This document shows positions 35,701-48,500 of a DNA stretch of 64,000 nt, piece after piece. The notes beneath the pieces are model-generated. The model saw only the letters and a list, made by a program, of their open reading frames with translations. It did not search any database and had not been told where the DNA came from. Both the position numbers and the translations under genes were made by a program. This DNA is from Heligmosomoides polygyrus polygyrus (lineage: Eukaryota > Nematoda > Chromadorea > Rhabditida > Heligmosomidae). The stretch covers positions 56,221,139-56,285,138 of the forward strand of contig OX377204.1 of the NCBI GenBank assembly GCA_947396885.1, given 5' to 3'. Numbering within the stretch: position 1 is the stretch's first letter; each line of letters starts with the position of its first letter.

Positions 35701-38700
35701 AAGTCTGGTACCAATTCACCGACCCCGGAGGGATGGAAGGCTTGGTTGGCCTGGGCGGGGAATCCGAACCAGAAACATGGTATCGGGTTCACGCGACAGT
35801 CGCGCCTCCTCCGACTGCGCTACACGCGCCCTATAATCAATTATATAAAATTTAATCTCACGAAACACATGGTGTTATACAAAATTTTCTACATGTTTTT
35901 TTTTCAGGATGTCATGGGCACGAGACACTCACGACACACCACACACATCGTATTATATAAAATTTCGAGCGTTATTTACTAACGACGACTTAAGTCCTTT
36001 TTCCAGAAAACAGTTTTTGAAACGTTTCGAACAGGTTACGGATTCGCAACGAAGGATGGACTTGTCACCGAAATAATTGTATCCCATCTGAAAGAAGGGA
36101 CATCAGAGAATGAAACTGCACCCTATAAAATTTCAAGCACTGTATGGCAGACAGCGATGAAGCCATGTGTTCTGAAGTGATCTTCTATATTAATAGGGGT
36201 CACGATTTTGCGTCATTCGTGGGAGAGAGGCGTCCCAAAAATCGACCCTTTAATCACATGGAAGCTGTCGCACGTAGGACCTGTTTTTTAAAGCACAAAA
36301 TCCACATTTTTTTATTTCATCAGATCATCATTTTCATTAGGGTCTGCCCGCTTGGTGGCGGGGTCCGCTCTTCTGGCGTGGTGACGCCAATTCTCCCTAA
36401 TGCTTGATCAGGGTGCACACCAGCTATCTTTAAGTCCATATGCAACGTATCTAGCCAACGTTGCTTCGGGCGTCCCCTGGGCCGCTTTCATGGGACCTCA
36501 AGGTACACCCTATCATCAGGACGGTGTCGTCATTAGCGCGAAGGACGTGGTCGTACCATAGAAGACGAGCTTCGCGCAGCTTCTCGGCTATCGGGGCGAC
36601 ACCGAACCTCTGTCGTATGGCGTCGGTGCGAACGCGGTCCAAACGCGTAACTCCAGCCGTCCACCGTAGCATTTTCGTCTCCATTTTATGAAGTTTTTAC
36701 ATTTCTTTTGTCACGATATCACATTATGTTACGAAAACTCAAGTCAAAGCCGAGGTCATTAAAGAGATAGGGCAGCATGGCCCCTTCAGTATCCAAGCCT
36801 GCTGTAAATAAGCGAGAACCGACGCTTGTCTCTCTGTCTGTCTGTTCGTTTGTTTTCACAGTTGTTTGGTGGAGTTTGTTAAAGATAATTGTGGAGATGG
36901 GGGGAACACGTTGCCCAACGTGCATGGCGATTCATAGATGTGCCAAACACGTCGCTAAACGCAGCTGGAGATGCGGTGCTGGAGGAGTGTGTTGGGGAAG
37001 TGTGGGGATGGAAGGGTTGTAGTTGTGCAACCTGGCCACTCACTAGACGTGCCGAACACATCGCCAAACGCGCCTGGAGATGCGGTGCTGGAGGAGTGTT
37101 TCATTAGAGCTGATTTCACTAGAGCTCTCCGGGCAGGTTTGGCCACACATGACATGCGGGGAAACCCTTAAGTTGATTGGATTGGTGACCTCGGCACCGC
37201 TTTACGATGGGGGCAGTCCTCCTTAGGTGGCGACCTCAGTACTAATGGCACAGAGTCGGCCGACAGGACGAAGAACGGCATGTGAAAAAGAATCCCTCAA
37301 GAAACTGCTCGAGGTGCTATGAAAATTGACAGCGAACATACTTATGGTACACCAAGTCGCCAACAGTCGCGATTGTTACTGGAACGCCGTTTTGGTCATT
37401 GTTGAGCACCTGGAGATAGAAAAGAAATTCTTTCATAAAACCACATCTTGCTGCGAAAGGGTTCGTTAGGCTAACAAGAACTGAATTAGAAGGAACTCCT
37501 TTCTCTTTGCATCAGTTTGGTACCTCGTATTTACAAACTGGTGTCTTCTTGCCGTCCATTTTTGCGAATCCTTCGGGTAGCTCCGTAGGGGCACGCATGC
37601 TAAAAGTACTCTTTAAAGAAGTAAAAAAATCAATGTTGAACAACAAATCCAGAGTGAAATTACATTTTGCTGCTTGTCACTGCTTAAGGGAGTTACACAG
37701 CAACAGGTACCCAGAAAACTTAGACACTGTTTGAAGGATTGAACAATTTTCACCGGCCAAGCTTTAACATAGTTCGTTGACTTATTAGAATGCGCAGAAA
37801 AAAGCCGTAGGTGGCGATGTCCACTCCTCCACAAGATGCCACAAACTGCTTGCTTCTGCGAGCTGAATCGAACACGGGCAACGAGTGCACACGGTAGGCC
37901 GTTATGACAGATCGACCTGTGGAGATACCGTGTCACACCACATGGTTGATGACGTTACGTGGTTGTAGAAATAGTGCCACCGCGTCTACGGGAACCGAAG
38001 CACACTCGCAAATGCCGAGGAGTGCAAAAAGTACGCGCAGATCTCTGATGCGAGGACGGCATTGGGAGGCAACTGAGCTAGTCCGAAAGTCCCGTGACGT
38101 AAGCAAAACCAACGAGGATCGATGAATGTGGGTACCTGGATGCTCGTGCGAACTGACAGAAGCAATGAAGCGAACATGAGTCAACTCATGTGTGGTACAG
38201 GAGGCAAGATGGCCCTGTTGTAAGTCGAGGGATATGGGGCGAGGCTTCAAGGGCATTCTTTGTGGCAGCTCTAGGACCACAGGCGGTGCTGGTGTAATTG
38301 TCTCTGAACGTTTTCAAGACGCACTTGTAAGCATGAAACGTTTCAGTGACCGCTTGATGAAGGTCGTTGTTTATGCTGAACTGCAGACAGGTTGCTCCGA
38401 GCGAGCTAAGGACGAGTTCTGGGCCCTGCATGATGAAAAGAAAGCAGCTACAGCTGTCACGGCGGTTATGGCTGTGGGACATGTAACGCTGACGGTGTGC
38501 GAAATCTTGAGTATGGGAATCACATTGCATAAACTCACCATCGCGAACACAACGTTTCTAAAACGTGACTCCGATCTCGAACCTTTTTACAGCCAGAACA
38601 CCAAGGCGCGGATTGACTTCATCCCTGTCAAGCGTCGCGATCGAACACTGGTTCAAGATGCGAAGGATGTGTCACACCCACGCCGTCTTCACGCAGCACC

Positions 38701-41700
38701 ACCCTGAGATACACTCTTATGTTCGTCCCTCAGAGGATGAGGCATGTTGAGCTACGCGGCCCAGCAAGGAACAAGTGCTGGTGGTGAATAAAAGGAAACA
38801 GCTGTTGTTTCCCGTACTCGGTTACTGACGGTCACTAATGTTGAGGAAACATTACGAGATCGCAAGCCGCACAATCCGAACACAACGGATGTAGCCATGG
38901 CTGTAGAGAAGGGAAAAGTTTGAGTGAAGAAAATACTATATATCGTGCTTTTCTCAGTGACAAAACGGCCGAAAGTTGGCGTATAAACCAAAAAGCGGAA
39001 AGACGGCTGAGAATGCCTTTGCCGTTTGAGAGACTCGCGACCAGGGATGTGCGGAATTTCCGTTTCCTTGCTCCGAATTCCGGTTTCCGGCCATTTTGAG
39101 CTCTTCCGTCCCGTTCCGTGTCCCTCATGTTTTTGCGCCGGAAGGCGGAAACGGAAATGGGCACTGTTCCACGCTAGGTTTATACTGAACACATTGGGCT
39201 TATCAATTGAAAAGGGCTCTCCTTCATATAATTGTGAAAGAAATACTGTTTGACAATTTCAGTATTAATATTCTTAATTGGTTAGATTACAAAAAACACT
39301 CAAAAATGGCAACGGCTAGGTGCACGGCAAAATTAATGTGCCGCAAAGGCTATGTATACATTGTATGCTAAGAAAGTGCATTCAACATTTGAGTGATCAT
39401 AAAATTCTTGATACATTAGTTACAAATAGCTACAAAAACTTTGTAAGCGCAATATTATGATCAAAGGTGCAAATTTCAATTTTTACCTTCGTTAGGTGTG
39501 ATATTCATCCATATGGAGTTATGCGATTAATTTTTTAGTGAAGCATCACGAATATGGTGGCGATGTCCGTTCCTCCACGTGGTGCCACTGGAAACTGTTC
39601 GCCTCTGCGAGCTAAGCTAATCACGGACATTCGAGTACAGGCGACAGGCCCTAGTGACAGGCCGGCCTATGGAGATCCCATGTCACATCACATGGTTGAT
39701 GACGTTAAGTGAGTATCGAGATAATGCTGCGGCGTCCGCGGGAGCCGACGCGCACTCGCAGATCCCGGCGAGTGTGAGAAGTATGCGAGGGTCTCTGATG
39801 CGAGGACGGCATCGGGGGGAAAATGAGCTAGTCCGAAAGTCCCGTAACGTAGGCAAGACCCGCGTAGCTACGCTGAATGTGGGTACGTTGACGGGCCGCT
39901 CGTGCGAGTTGGCAGAAGCACTGGAGCGAAGACGAATCGACTTATGTGCGGTACAGGAGACGAGGTGGTCCTGTAGTAAGTCGAGGGACATAGGCCGAGG
40001 CTTCAAGGCCATTCTGTGCGGCAGTCCCAGGACCACCAGCGGAGTTGGTGTAATCGTCTCCGAACGTTTCCGAGACGCGATTATAAGCGTGGAACGTTTT
40101 AATGACCGCTTGATGAAGGTCGTAGTCGCTGCTGAACAGCGTATGTATCATTTCTTCTCTGCATACGCTCCGCAGGCAGGCTGCTCTGAGAGAGCCAAGG
40201 ATGAGTTTTGGACCCTGCTTGATGAAAAGACAACAGAGATACCGTCAGAAGACGCTGTCGTTATTGCAGGTGACCTCAACGGTCATGCGGGGACTGCGAA
40301 AGATGGTCGCAGCTGTCACGGCGGTTTCGGATATGGAGCACGTAACGCTGATGGTGATCGAATCCTTGAGTATGCGGACTCGCATAACCTCATCATCGCG
40401 AACACTGTATTTCGAAAGCGTGTCTCCCATCTGGTGTCGTTCTAGCGGGAGCACCAAGACACAGATCGACTTCATCCTTGTGAAGCATCGCGATCGAAAG
40501 CTGGTTACAGATGCGAAGGCGGTGCCGTACGAGACTGTCGCCACACAGCACCGTCCGCTGATCTGCACTCTTAAGTTCGCCCCTCCTAGGCTGAGGCATG
40601 TCGAGCGATGCGGTCCACCGAGAATCAAGCGGTGGCGATTGAAGGAAAACGCTGCAGCTTTTGTTTCTTGTATTCGGTTACCGACGGTGACAACCGTCGA
40701 CGAAACATGGAAAGATGCAACCGATACGATTCTACAAGTTGCATGCTCTGAATTAGGTATGACTAAGCCTGGATGCCGCAAGATCGAGAAGCTAGAGTGG
40801 CTGTGGACTAACGACGTAAGAGAAAAAGTCCGAGAGAAGAAAAAAATTATATCACGCGTTCCTGCGCGACAAGACTGCAGACAAATGGCGTATGTAACAG
40901 GAGGCGAAGAAAGCGGCAAATAAGGCCGTAGCCGTTGCAAAAGCCGTCCATTATGACGATCTCAGCAATAAACTTGAGACGCGCGATGGTGGACGACATC
41001 TTTATCGACTTGCCAAGGCACGCCATCGCCAGGCCGAGGACATCGAGAATTCTTGGGCATCAACGATGAGAATGGCCATCTACTGACGAACCGCAAGAGG
41101 GCTATGAAACGATGGCATGACTACTTCATTGCGACAGAAGAGTTTGCCCATCCGCCCATCCCTTGCGTCCCTCCTACGCACGGTCCTGTGCAGAAAATCA
41201 CTGCGGAGGAGACGGAAGCGGCTTTGAAGAAGATGAAGCCAGGAAAGGAACGGGCCCCGATGATATAGCGGCCGACCTATGGAAGTTGAGGTGCTGGAGT
41301 CCTGCTGAGTGGCTAACGAAGTTTTTCAACCAGGTTGTTACGGAAAAGAAGGTACCTGGTAGTTGGCAGGAAAGCACGACGATCCCGATATGGAAGAAGA
41401 AGGGCAGTCCTGCGGACTGCACGAATTACCGTCCAATTCGCTTGCTCTCGCACAGCATGAAAATCTTTGAGCGAATTGTAGATGGACATATTCGCGATAT
41501 CGTCCAACTTTCCACTAATCAATGTGGCTTCGTAGCGGGCAGTGGCACTATCGATGCCATACATGCTGCTCGTCTTCTGGCAGAGAGACAACGCGAAAAG
41601 CAGAAACCGCTGCACATAGCTTTTCTCGACTTAGAGAAAGCATTTGATCGTGTACCGCGTGAGTTTATATGGTACGCCTTACGACAACACGGTGTTCCCG

Positions 41701-42489
41701 AGGAGCTTATTGAGTGGGTGCGCATACTCTGGTCCAAAGAGTAGTGTGCGAGCGTCAGCCGGCACATCGGCGGAGTTTCCTATCTCCGTTGGTGTTCACC
41801 AGGGCTCTGCGCTTTCCCCGCTCCTATTCATTGCCGTAATGGATGCCATTTCGAGAGACCTTCAGAAGCCTGCCCCCTGGACGCTGCTGTATGCAGATGA
41901 CGTAATCCTTGCAAGCGAAGAGAAGAGCGAACTCGAGCGACAAGCGCAAGCTTGGTACGACCGCTTGGCGATGTTCGGGCTCAAGCTAAACGTCAAAAAA
42001 TCTGAGTACATGACGACAGACGTAAACGAAGCCGGGTCCATTGAGATCAATGGCACTGCGCTAGTACGAACGACAAACTTCAAGTACCTTGGATCTGCAA
42101 TTGCGTCTGATGATAGTCTGACGTTCGAGGTGAACTCGCGCGTGAGCGCAGCGTGGTCCAAATGGCGCTCGATGACAGGCGTTTTATGCGACAGGAAGAT
42201 ACCGGAACGCCTTAAATCGAAGCTCTATAGAACCATCGTCCGACCAGTAGCCGTGTATGGAGCTGAGTGCTGGCCTGCAACCAAGGAGGTTGAGACTCGC
42301 CTCAGCGTAATGGAAACGAAAATGCTGCGATGGACGGCTGGTGTTACGCGTCTGGACCGTATTCGCAACGATGAAATACGCCAGAAGTTTGGTGTCGCTC
42401 CAATTGCTGACAAGTCACGTGAAGCTCGCCTCCGGTGGTATGGCCACGTTCTTCGAGCTAGTGGTGACACTGTTAGGAAGATTGGCCTT

Positions 42490-42536
<47 letters not shown>

Positions 42537-45500
42537 CTCGGAAAACGGCCTAAAGGGCGGCCAAAGCAGCGATGGCCTGATACGTTGCATGTGGACCTAA
42601 AGGTTGCTGGTATCCATCCCGATCAAGCATTTGATCGCGTAAAGTGGCGTCACCACACCAGAATAGCGGACCCCGCCTCGAAGCGGGACAAACGCTGAAG
42701 AAGAAGAAGAAAAAGAAGCATCATGAATATCTACCGTGAGCTATTATTTCGGTGACTTGTTAAATTCTGACACAAAACTATAGCTTCGAGAACCATCTAG
42801 GAGCTGTCTAGCTGTATCATCTTGGGCGTAGGATTTCTAGGCTGACACAATCTGAATATTCTTGTGGATATGTGGATCCACCATGGCTTATCAGTCATCC
42901 AATTAACATCTTAGATCCCAGAATGAATTCTGAGTACTAGTTGTGGTGATTACAATGTAACTGCTAATGTTGAGTATGCAGATATCTGTGCAGTCACCAC
43001 GCCGTCCATGATGCCATAGGTTTCTAAAAGTGTTGAGAGGAATCTCTTTCCTGGAAAAAAATGATCTAGGTGGCTACTCCAGTTTTAGACTTCACCCGTG
43101 TCAGTTTTTTTTAAGGGGGGGGGGGGTCTAGAAGTAACCTAATCTCAAGTAGTTCAGTCGGCTATGTCTGCGGTTCAAAAAAAAACAGCATCAAAAAAGC
43201 AGCGAAAAACTCGTCGCAGGAACTAGATATGGAAAGACCACCTGCTAAAATAGAAATAGTAAGATAACACCCTAAATTTGTTTTCGTTTATTGCTCTGAC
43301 TAAACTTTAAAAAAAAACTAAACTAAGAGGTAATTATAACAAAATTATGAATTCACGTTTTATGTTGATGATGAGGGCCAGCATTAAACTGTGGAAGATT
43401 CTGCTGCTCGCAAAGTTCTGAGCAAGAAAAAGTGCAAAAAAGCCGCTTCTGACGCCATTCCAGATGCACTTTTGAAGAAATGGCGAACATGTGTCATTTC
43501 CGTTTCCGCATTTCGTATTCCGGTTTCCGGCAATTTTTTTTCGTTCCGTCTTTCGTCTTCTCTTTTTCCAGAAAAATTTCCGCAGATCCCTGCTCGCGAC
43601 GGACGATGGCAAACGACATTTTTATCGGTTTGCCGAAGCACGCCATCGCCAGACTGATGATATTGAGAAGTAATTTCGCATCAGCGATGAGAAAGGCCTT
43701 TGGAGCAATGGCATGACTACTTCCAGAAAATCTCGACAGTAGGGTTTGCTCATTCGCCTTTTCCTTGCGTCCATACTACTCATGGTCCCGTGTAGAAAAT
43801 CACTGTGGATGAGAAAACGGCTTTGAGGAAGATGAAGCCAGGTAAAGCAACGTCTCCCGGCGACTCAACGGCCGACCTACGGAATTCGAGATGTTGATAC
43901 AATGTTGGACAGCGAAGTTTTTCAACCTTGTTGTTGCGGAGAAGATTGTACCTGGTAAATGGTTCTAGGGGGCCGGCACGTCGGCGAACTTTCCTACCTC
44001 CGTCGGTGTTCACAAAGGATCTGCGCCTTCCCCGCTCCTTTTCGTTGCCGTAATGGATACATTTCGAGAGATCTTCAAAATCCTACTTCCTAGACGTCAA
44101 AAAATCAGACAACATGACGACAGATGTAAATTAGGCTAGGTCCATTGAAACGAATGACACGCCCTCGTGCGGGCAACGAACTTCAAGTACCTCGCCTCTG
44201 CAATCGCGCCTGAGGGTGATCCGACGTTCAAGGTGAACTCGCGCGCGCAGCCTGGTCTAAATGGCGCTAGATCACAGGCGTTCCATGCGTCAGGCCTCGC
44301 GGCAATGGAGAGCGACGCGAAAGAATTTGAACTTCTCAGTGCTCGTCGCAACACTCATCGCTCTGCAAGGGAGCGCGACGGCGATTCGTCCAGGACCAAC
44401 GCTAAACACCGCACGCGACACGGCAAAGTATGCCATGCCCGCGATGGGCGCGGGAAGCCATCGCGCATGCCGACCGCCACTGTTGCGGCGGCTGCGGCGA
44501 AGTTTCCTTTGACTATTCCACCGCGTGTGGCGGAATGGCCATGAACTGAGCGCCGCGATGGCATCGCGGCGATGGAAGTACGCCCCGGCCTCTGAAAGAT
44601 ACTAGAACGCCTTAAACCGAAGATCTAAAGGACCGTCGTCCAGTCAGCAGCCATGTACGGTGCTTCGTGTTGGCATGCAACCAAGAAGGTTGAGACGCGT
44701 CTTAGTGCAATGGAAACTAAATGCTGCGCTGAACGGCTGGTGTTGCGCATGATACCATAATGGACCACGGGCATTGCCGGCCCAGGCGAGATTTGAAGTC
44801 CAAGATTTTCACGACGATGCAATACGTCAGAGGTTTGATGTCAATACAATTGCCGACAAGTACGTGAAGCTCGCCGTCAGTGGTATGGCGATGCTCATCG
44901 CGCTACTGACGGTGATACTATTCGGAATATTGGCCTTGACAAAGATGTGCCCGAAAATGGCTCCAATGGCGGCCGAAGCAGCGCTGGCTTGATACGCTGC
45001 ATGTGGATCTGAAGGACGCTGGTATCTACCGCGACCAAGCATTTGACTGCGTCAAGCGGGACACCATGCCAAAAGAGCAGACCTCGCCTCTAAGCAGAGC
45101 AAACGCTGAAGAAGAAAAGAAAAAGAAAAGGGAACACCCGAACAGACATCTATTGCACCTAAAGTTAGATTTCCATACATTTTATTGAACCTTCTATAAG
45201 CCGTTCTTTGTCTTCCATCGGGCTGTTGATAGGAGTCTATGAAAGGATTCAGCCGCAGATTGCAATGCTTCCGTTTCTGCTCTTTGGCTAGATTTGAATA
45301 CATTCTGTTAAGCAAGGTTTATTGCTAAGGCAACGGATTGAACCTTGTTGAGCGTGTCGGGAATACCCAGTCCGTGTACTCTCGGAGGACACACAAGTAG
45401 CCACGCTGTGCTACTTCAATCTCGTCTTCGTCGCCTAGACCGGAAGGCGTTCCGTCTCGCAGTAGTCTGAGCATGACTGCCCTTTCTGTCCTCCTCACCA

Positions 45501-48500
45501 CTTACTGTATACTATGATGTAATAGAGATGCATACCTGCATACCGAATATTAGAACATAGAAAATGCACTCGTAGTATTCATCAGGTCACTGATTATCCC
45601 TAACTACCCCTAACTTTATAAGCGAAAGGTGCATGGATTCAAGTCTCGAACATCGCGTTCTCTTTGGGTGAAAGTCCAAATACATATTTTGGAGAATTCA
45701 CCGGTTTAATTCGATTCTCCTGCTAGGGAATTATTCTCTGATGCTGAGCGCGAATGAATTCTGGTAATTCGTTTCAAATGACACACAAATATGTACATAG
45801 TCAGCAATTTTTGCTTGCCTAGTACCCTTTCCCACTCTCGAAGATGTTACCGTGTTTCAGAACTCACCTTACATCCAGTGTTCGCGTAACTGCACTGTTC
45901 GACTCCATGTAATTGCATTGAACATGATACACTTTGTCGATTTGGGTCATGAAGATTGGATGAAACATCATTACCACTGTAGCATCCAGTAGAATTCCTC
46001 TTGGGTTCATCTGCGTTTAAAGAAAAACACCTCTTGCAGTGACAAGTTTGAATGTAGCTTCAAGGTAAAGATAATATGGTAGGGATGCGAACTAAGGTAT
46101 AGAACAAGCCTTATGGGGAGGGGAGGGGAGCGTTCTCATGATTAACGCTTAACTCCTCCCAGGCAGGGTTATCTCAAGAGGCTTTGCTAGTACTGTGTAA
46201 GCCTAATATTTATCACTTCTGGTATCGATATCGCTTTAATGGTCAGTGCGAGCTGCTTTTGAATAAACAGATACGAATGTAGTATGAGAGTCTAAATCAG
46301 ACAGTAAAAGTCTTGCGTTCTTTCCTGAGTACCTGATATTTCCTTTTTCAAATTGAAATTCTGATTCTAGGCATTGAATTCCAAAAGTAATTTCAACTGG
46401 ATCACAGTAAACGACAATAAGTGATCCTTTCAGTGTTGGACCAGTGTTCGGGCGCCAGCTGTTCTACTTCTTTCTGATAAAGCAGATTCACTTCGTGTTC
46501 GTACTAGGGGATGCTTTCCATGAAATTGTCGATTCTGCAGTGACAGACTTGCTCGATTTGGGCGCACCGGAGTCGCACTGCGGCAGAGGATTTGACAGTG
46601 ACGGCTTGTGCACACTTCCACTGCTGCGTGCTGTCAGCAGCGGCGGCAGCGGCACTTACAGCGAGGAATGAGCTCGGCATTCCTCACTGCCCACTGCCGA
46701 TTGAAAGGCGTGCATGCGGCTATAGAGATTTGAAATACTTTAAACCGCACAACATCTCATACTGCCGTGCATACTGTATAGGACGAAGGAGGAATCGGTG
46801 TGGTGAGTCCCGCTTTGACATTTTACCCCCGTGTTGCCTCTCTCCTTGCTGGCCATATCTTTCGAAACGTCGCGGCCCCTTGCCTTCCTTGTTTCAGGCA
46901 CGGACTTGAGGAGGACGGACCTATATAAGCGAGGACAAAGGACTCGCTAGGACTGAAACTCGGACGATGGAGGGACGCGCGGCTGCACCCAGGGACCCGG
47001 CCAGTCCCTTCAACGTGGTGCTTCGGCTCCTTCCACCGACGACGCCGGCATTCGTCCCCACTCCGGTGCCCAGTGATCTCCCTTTATGTGTTGTCGACAT
47101 GTTTTCTCTTGTGCCGAGTTATGTTCCGGCTTGTCGTTCCGTGCTTTGTGGATTATCGCAGACAAATATGCGAAATGAATTGATTTCGGGTCATGACCAG
47201 AGGCTGGATAACCAGATTATTACTATACTTCCCGTCGTCGCAATTAAATCGCAGCGATGAGTTCTGCAGAGCGACGCGAAAGGAGGTGGAGTTCCCAGCG
47301 CTCGTCGCATCGCTCATCGCTCTGCAAGGGAGCGCGACGGCGATCCGTCCACGGCAAGCGCTAAACACCGCGCGCGACGCGAAAAAGTGTGCCATGCCTG
47401 TGGTGGGCGCGGGAAGCTATCGCGCATGCCGGACGGCATTGTTGCGGCGCCCGCGGCAGAGTTTCTTTGACTGTTCGACCGCGTGCGGCGGAAGGGCCAT
47501 GAATTGAGCGCCGCGATGGAAGTATGCCCCGGCCATTAGTCCAGACACCCCGCTATTATGTGTATAAAGGAGGAATACACTAATCACAGTATGTAGTAAA
47601 AGTTATCCTGCAGTTGCCTGCAACGCTGTCGGAGGAGACAGTCCCTCAAGCGAAAGAGATCTGAATCATACCGTACACATGGCGCGATAGGGCGATGTGA
47701 CAATTGATGGTGATTGCTGACGACGCCTTTTGGCTGTTAGTGGGAGTCCCGCACCATGTGATAAGATGAGGAAAGGTAAATCAGTTGCTCACATTTGAGT
47801 GCTTCAACAAAATTTAATTTCTTGCTTCTCTTCTTCTTTTGAAACCACATTTTCGATGCATGCCTTTCGTTTTCTGGCTTTTACTTTTTTGACGAATTCG
47901 ACTGACTTTTTGTCACTTAAACTAAAGTATCAAGGTTTGGCAAGTAAAAGTGGCAGCGGTAGCGAAGCTCCACTACCTCTAATGACCGTAGAAGTGTCAC
48001 CAAACGCACTTTTTCTAAGGAAAATAAAATATGTTGTTACAGGGTGTAGCCTCTCTACCAGCCGCTCCAGGCCTAAGCAAATGTGTTAGAAAATAAAATA
48101 GTTGGTCGCGTAATATTGCTCATCTGTGCGAATTTATGGCGAAGACTGAGCTTCTTAATAACATACCACTCGTCGTCTTCGTAGGCCACACATGGAAGCT
48201 ACTGGAACCTCGATTGCCGTCGTAGTCGAGAAGCTTCCATTCACTTGGCACTCGGGAATGTGGAAGAATCCCTTTATTCACATTTAAATAGCACAAATAG
48301 CTCGAAACACGAAGAATTATCGTAAAATGATAAAAAACATAACGTTAACACAGGTACTTTACGCAATGCTGGTATAGCGATCCCGAACCCCCAGATGCAG
48401 TTGAAGAGGCTGCGACAGCATACTATTAAACCACACGGGAAATCTGGTTAAATGGACACTTTCCTTTGTCAACGGACGGCAAATGGTGAGTCATCTATCC

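Larger units (their letters stand above)
39042..43592. mobile_element. Non-autonomous hAT-type element with exact 8-bp target duplication, carrying a nested RTE
   Basis: Left end CAGGGATGTGCGGAA, right end TTTCCGCAGATCCCTG (complement CAGGGATCTGCGGAAA), the CAGGG-TG type typical of hAT ends. CTCGCGAC lies immediately outside both ends (39,034-39,041 and 43,593-43,600), an exact 8-bp duplication as hAT transposases make. Subterminal GGAAACGGAAAT and CCGGTTTCCGG blocks occur near both ends. Without the RTE at 39,556-42,714 the element is about 1.4 kb and has no transposase frame, so it must have been moved by a transposase made elsewhere. Confidence 0.88.
37810..45120 (+). mobile_element. Old full-length RTE element, split into two halves (37,810-39,041 and 43,593-45,120)
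   Basis: The 5' half starts GGTGGCGATGTCCACTCCTC like the young copies and runs through the endonuclease (SKSRDMGRGFKGILCGSS, VIVSERFQDALVSMKRFSDR) with many lesions to GTTTGAGAGACTCGCGAC. The 3' half resumes at the same codon position, CTCGCGACGGACGATGG, and continues through HLYRFAEARHRQ, RT and C-terminal remnants to ACGCTGAAGAAG near 45,110. The two halves are interrupted by the hAT-type element 39,042-43,592, and the second half also holds a GC-rich insert at 44,299-44,586. Non-coding now. Confidence 0.85.

Noticed and set aside
40245..40940. 231-codon minus-strand frame in RTE copy A (and its twin at 54,125-54,820)
   Set aside because: Antisense shadow of the RTE endonuclease/linker region; the plus strand carries the recognisable motifs.
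39540..42730. Copies A and B as a segmental duplication
   Set aside because: Homology stops exactly at the element ends and each copy has its own target duplication.
45335..45510. Missing ZP exon
   Set aside because: No cysteine where one is required, and the only acceptor in the needed phase is purine-rich.
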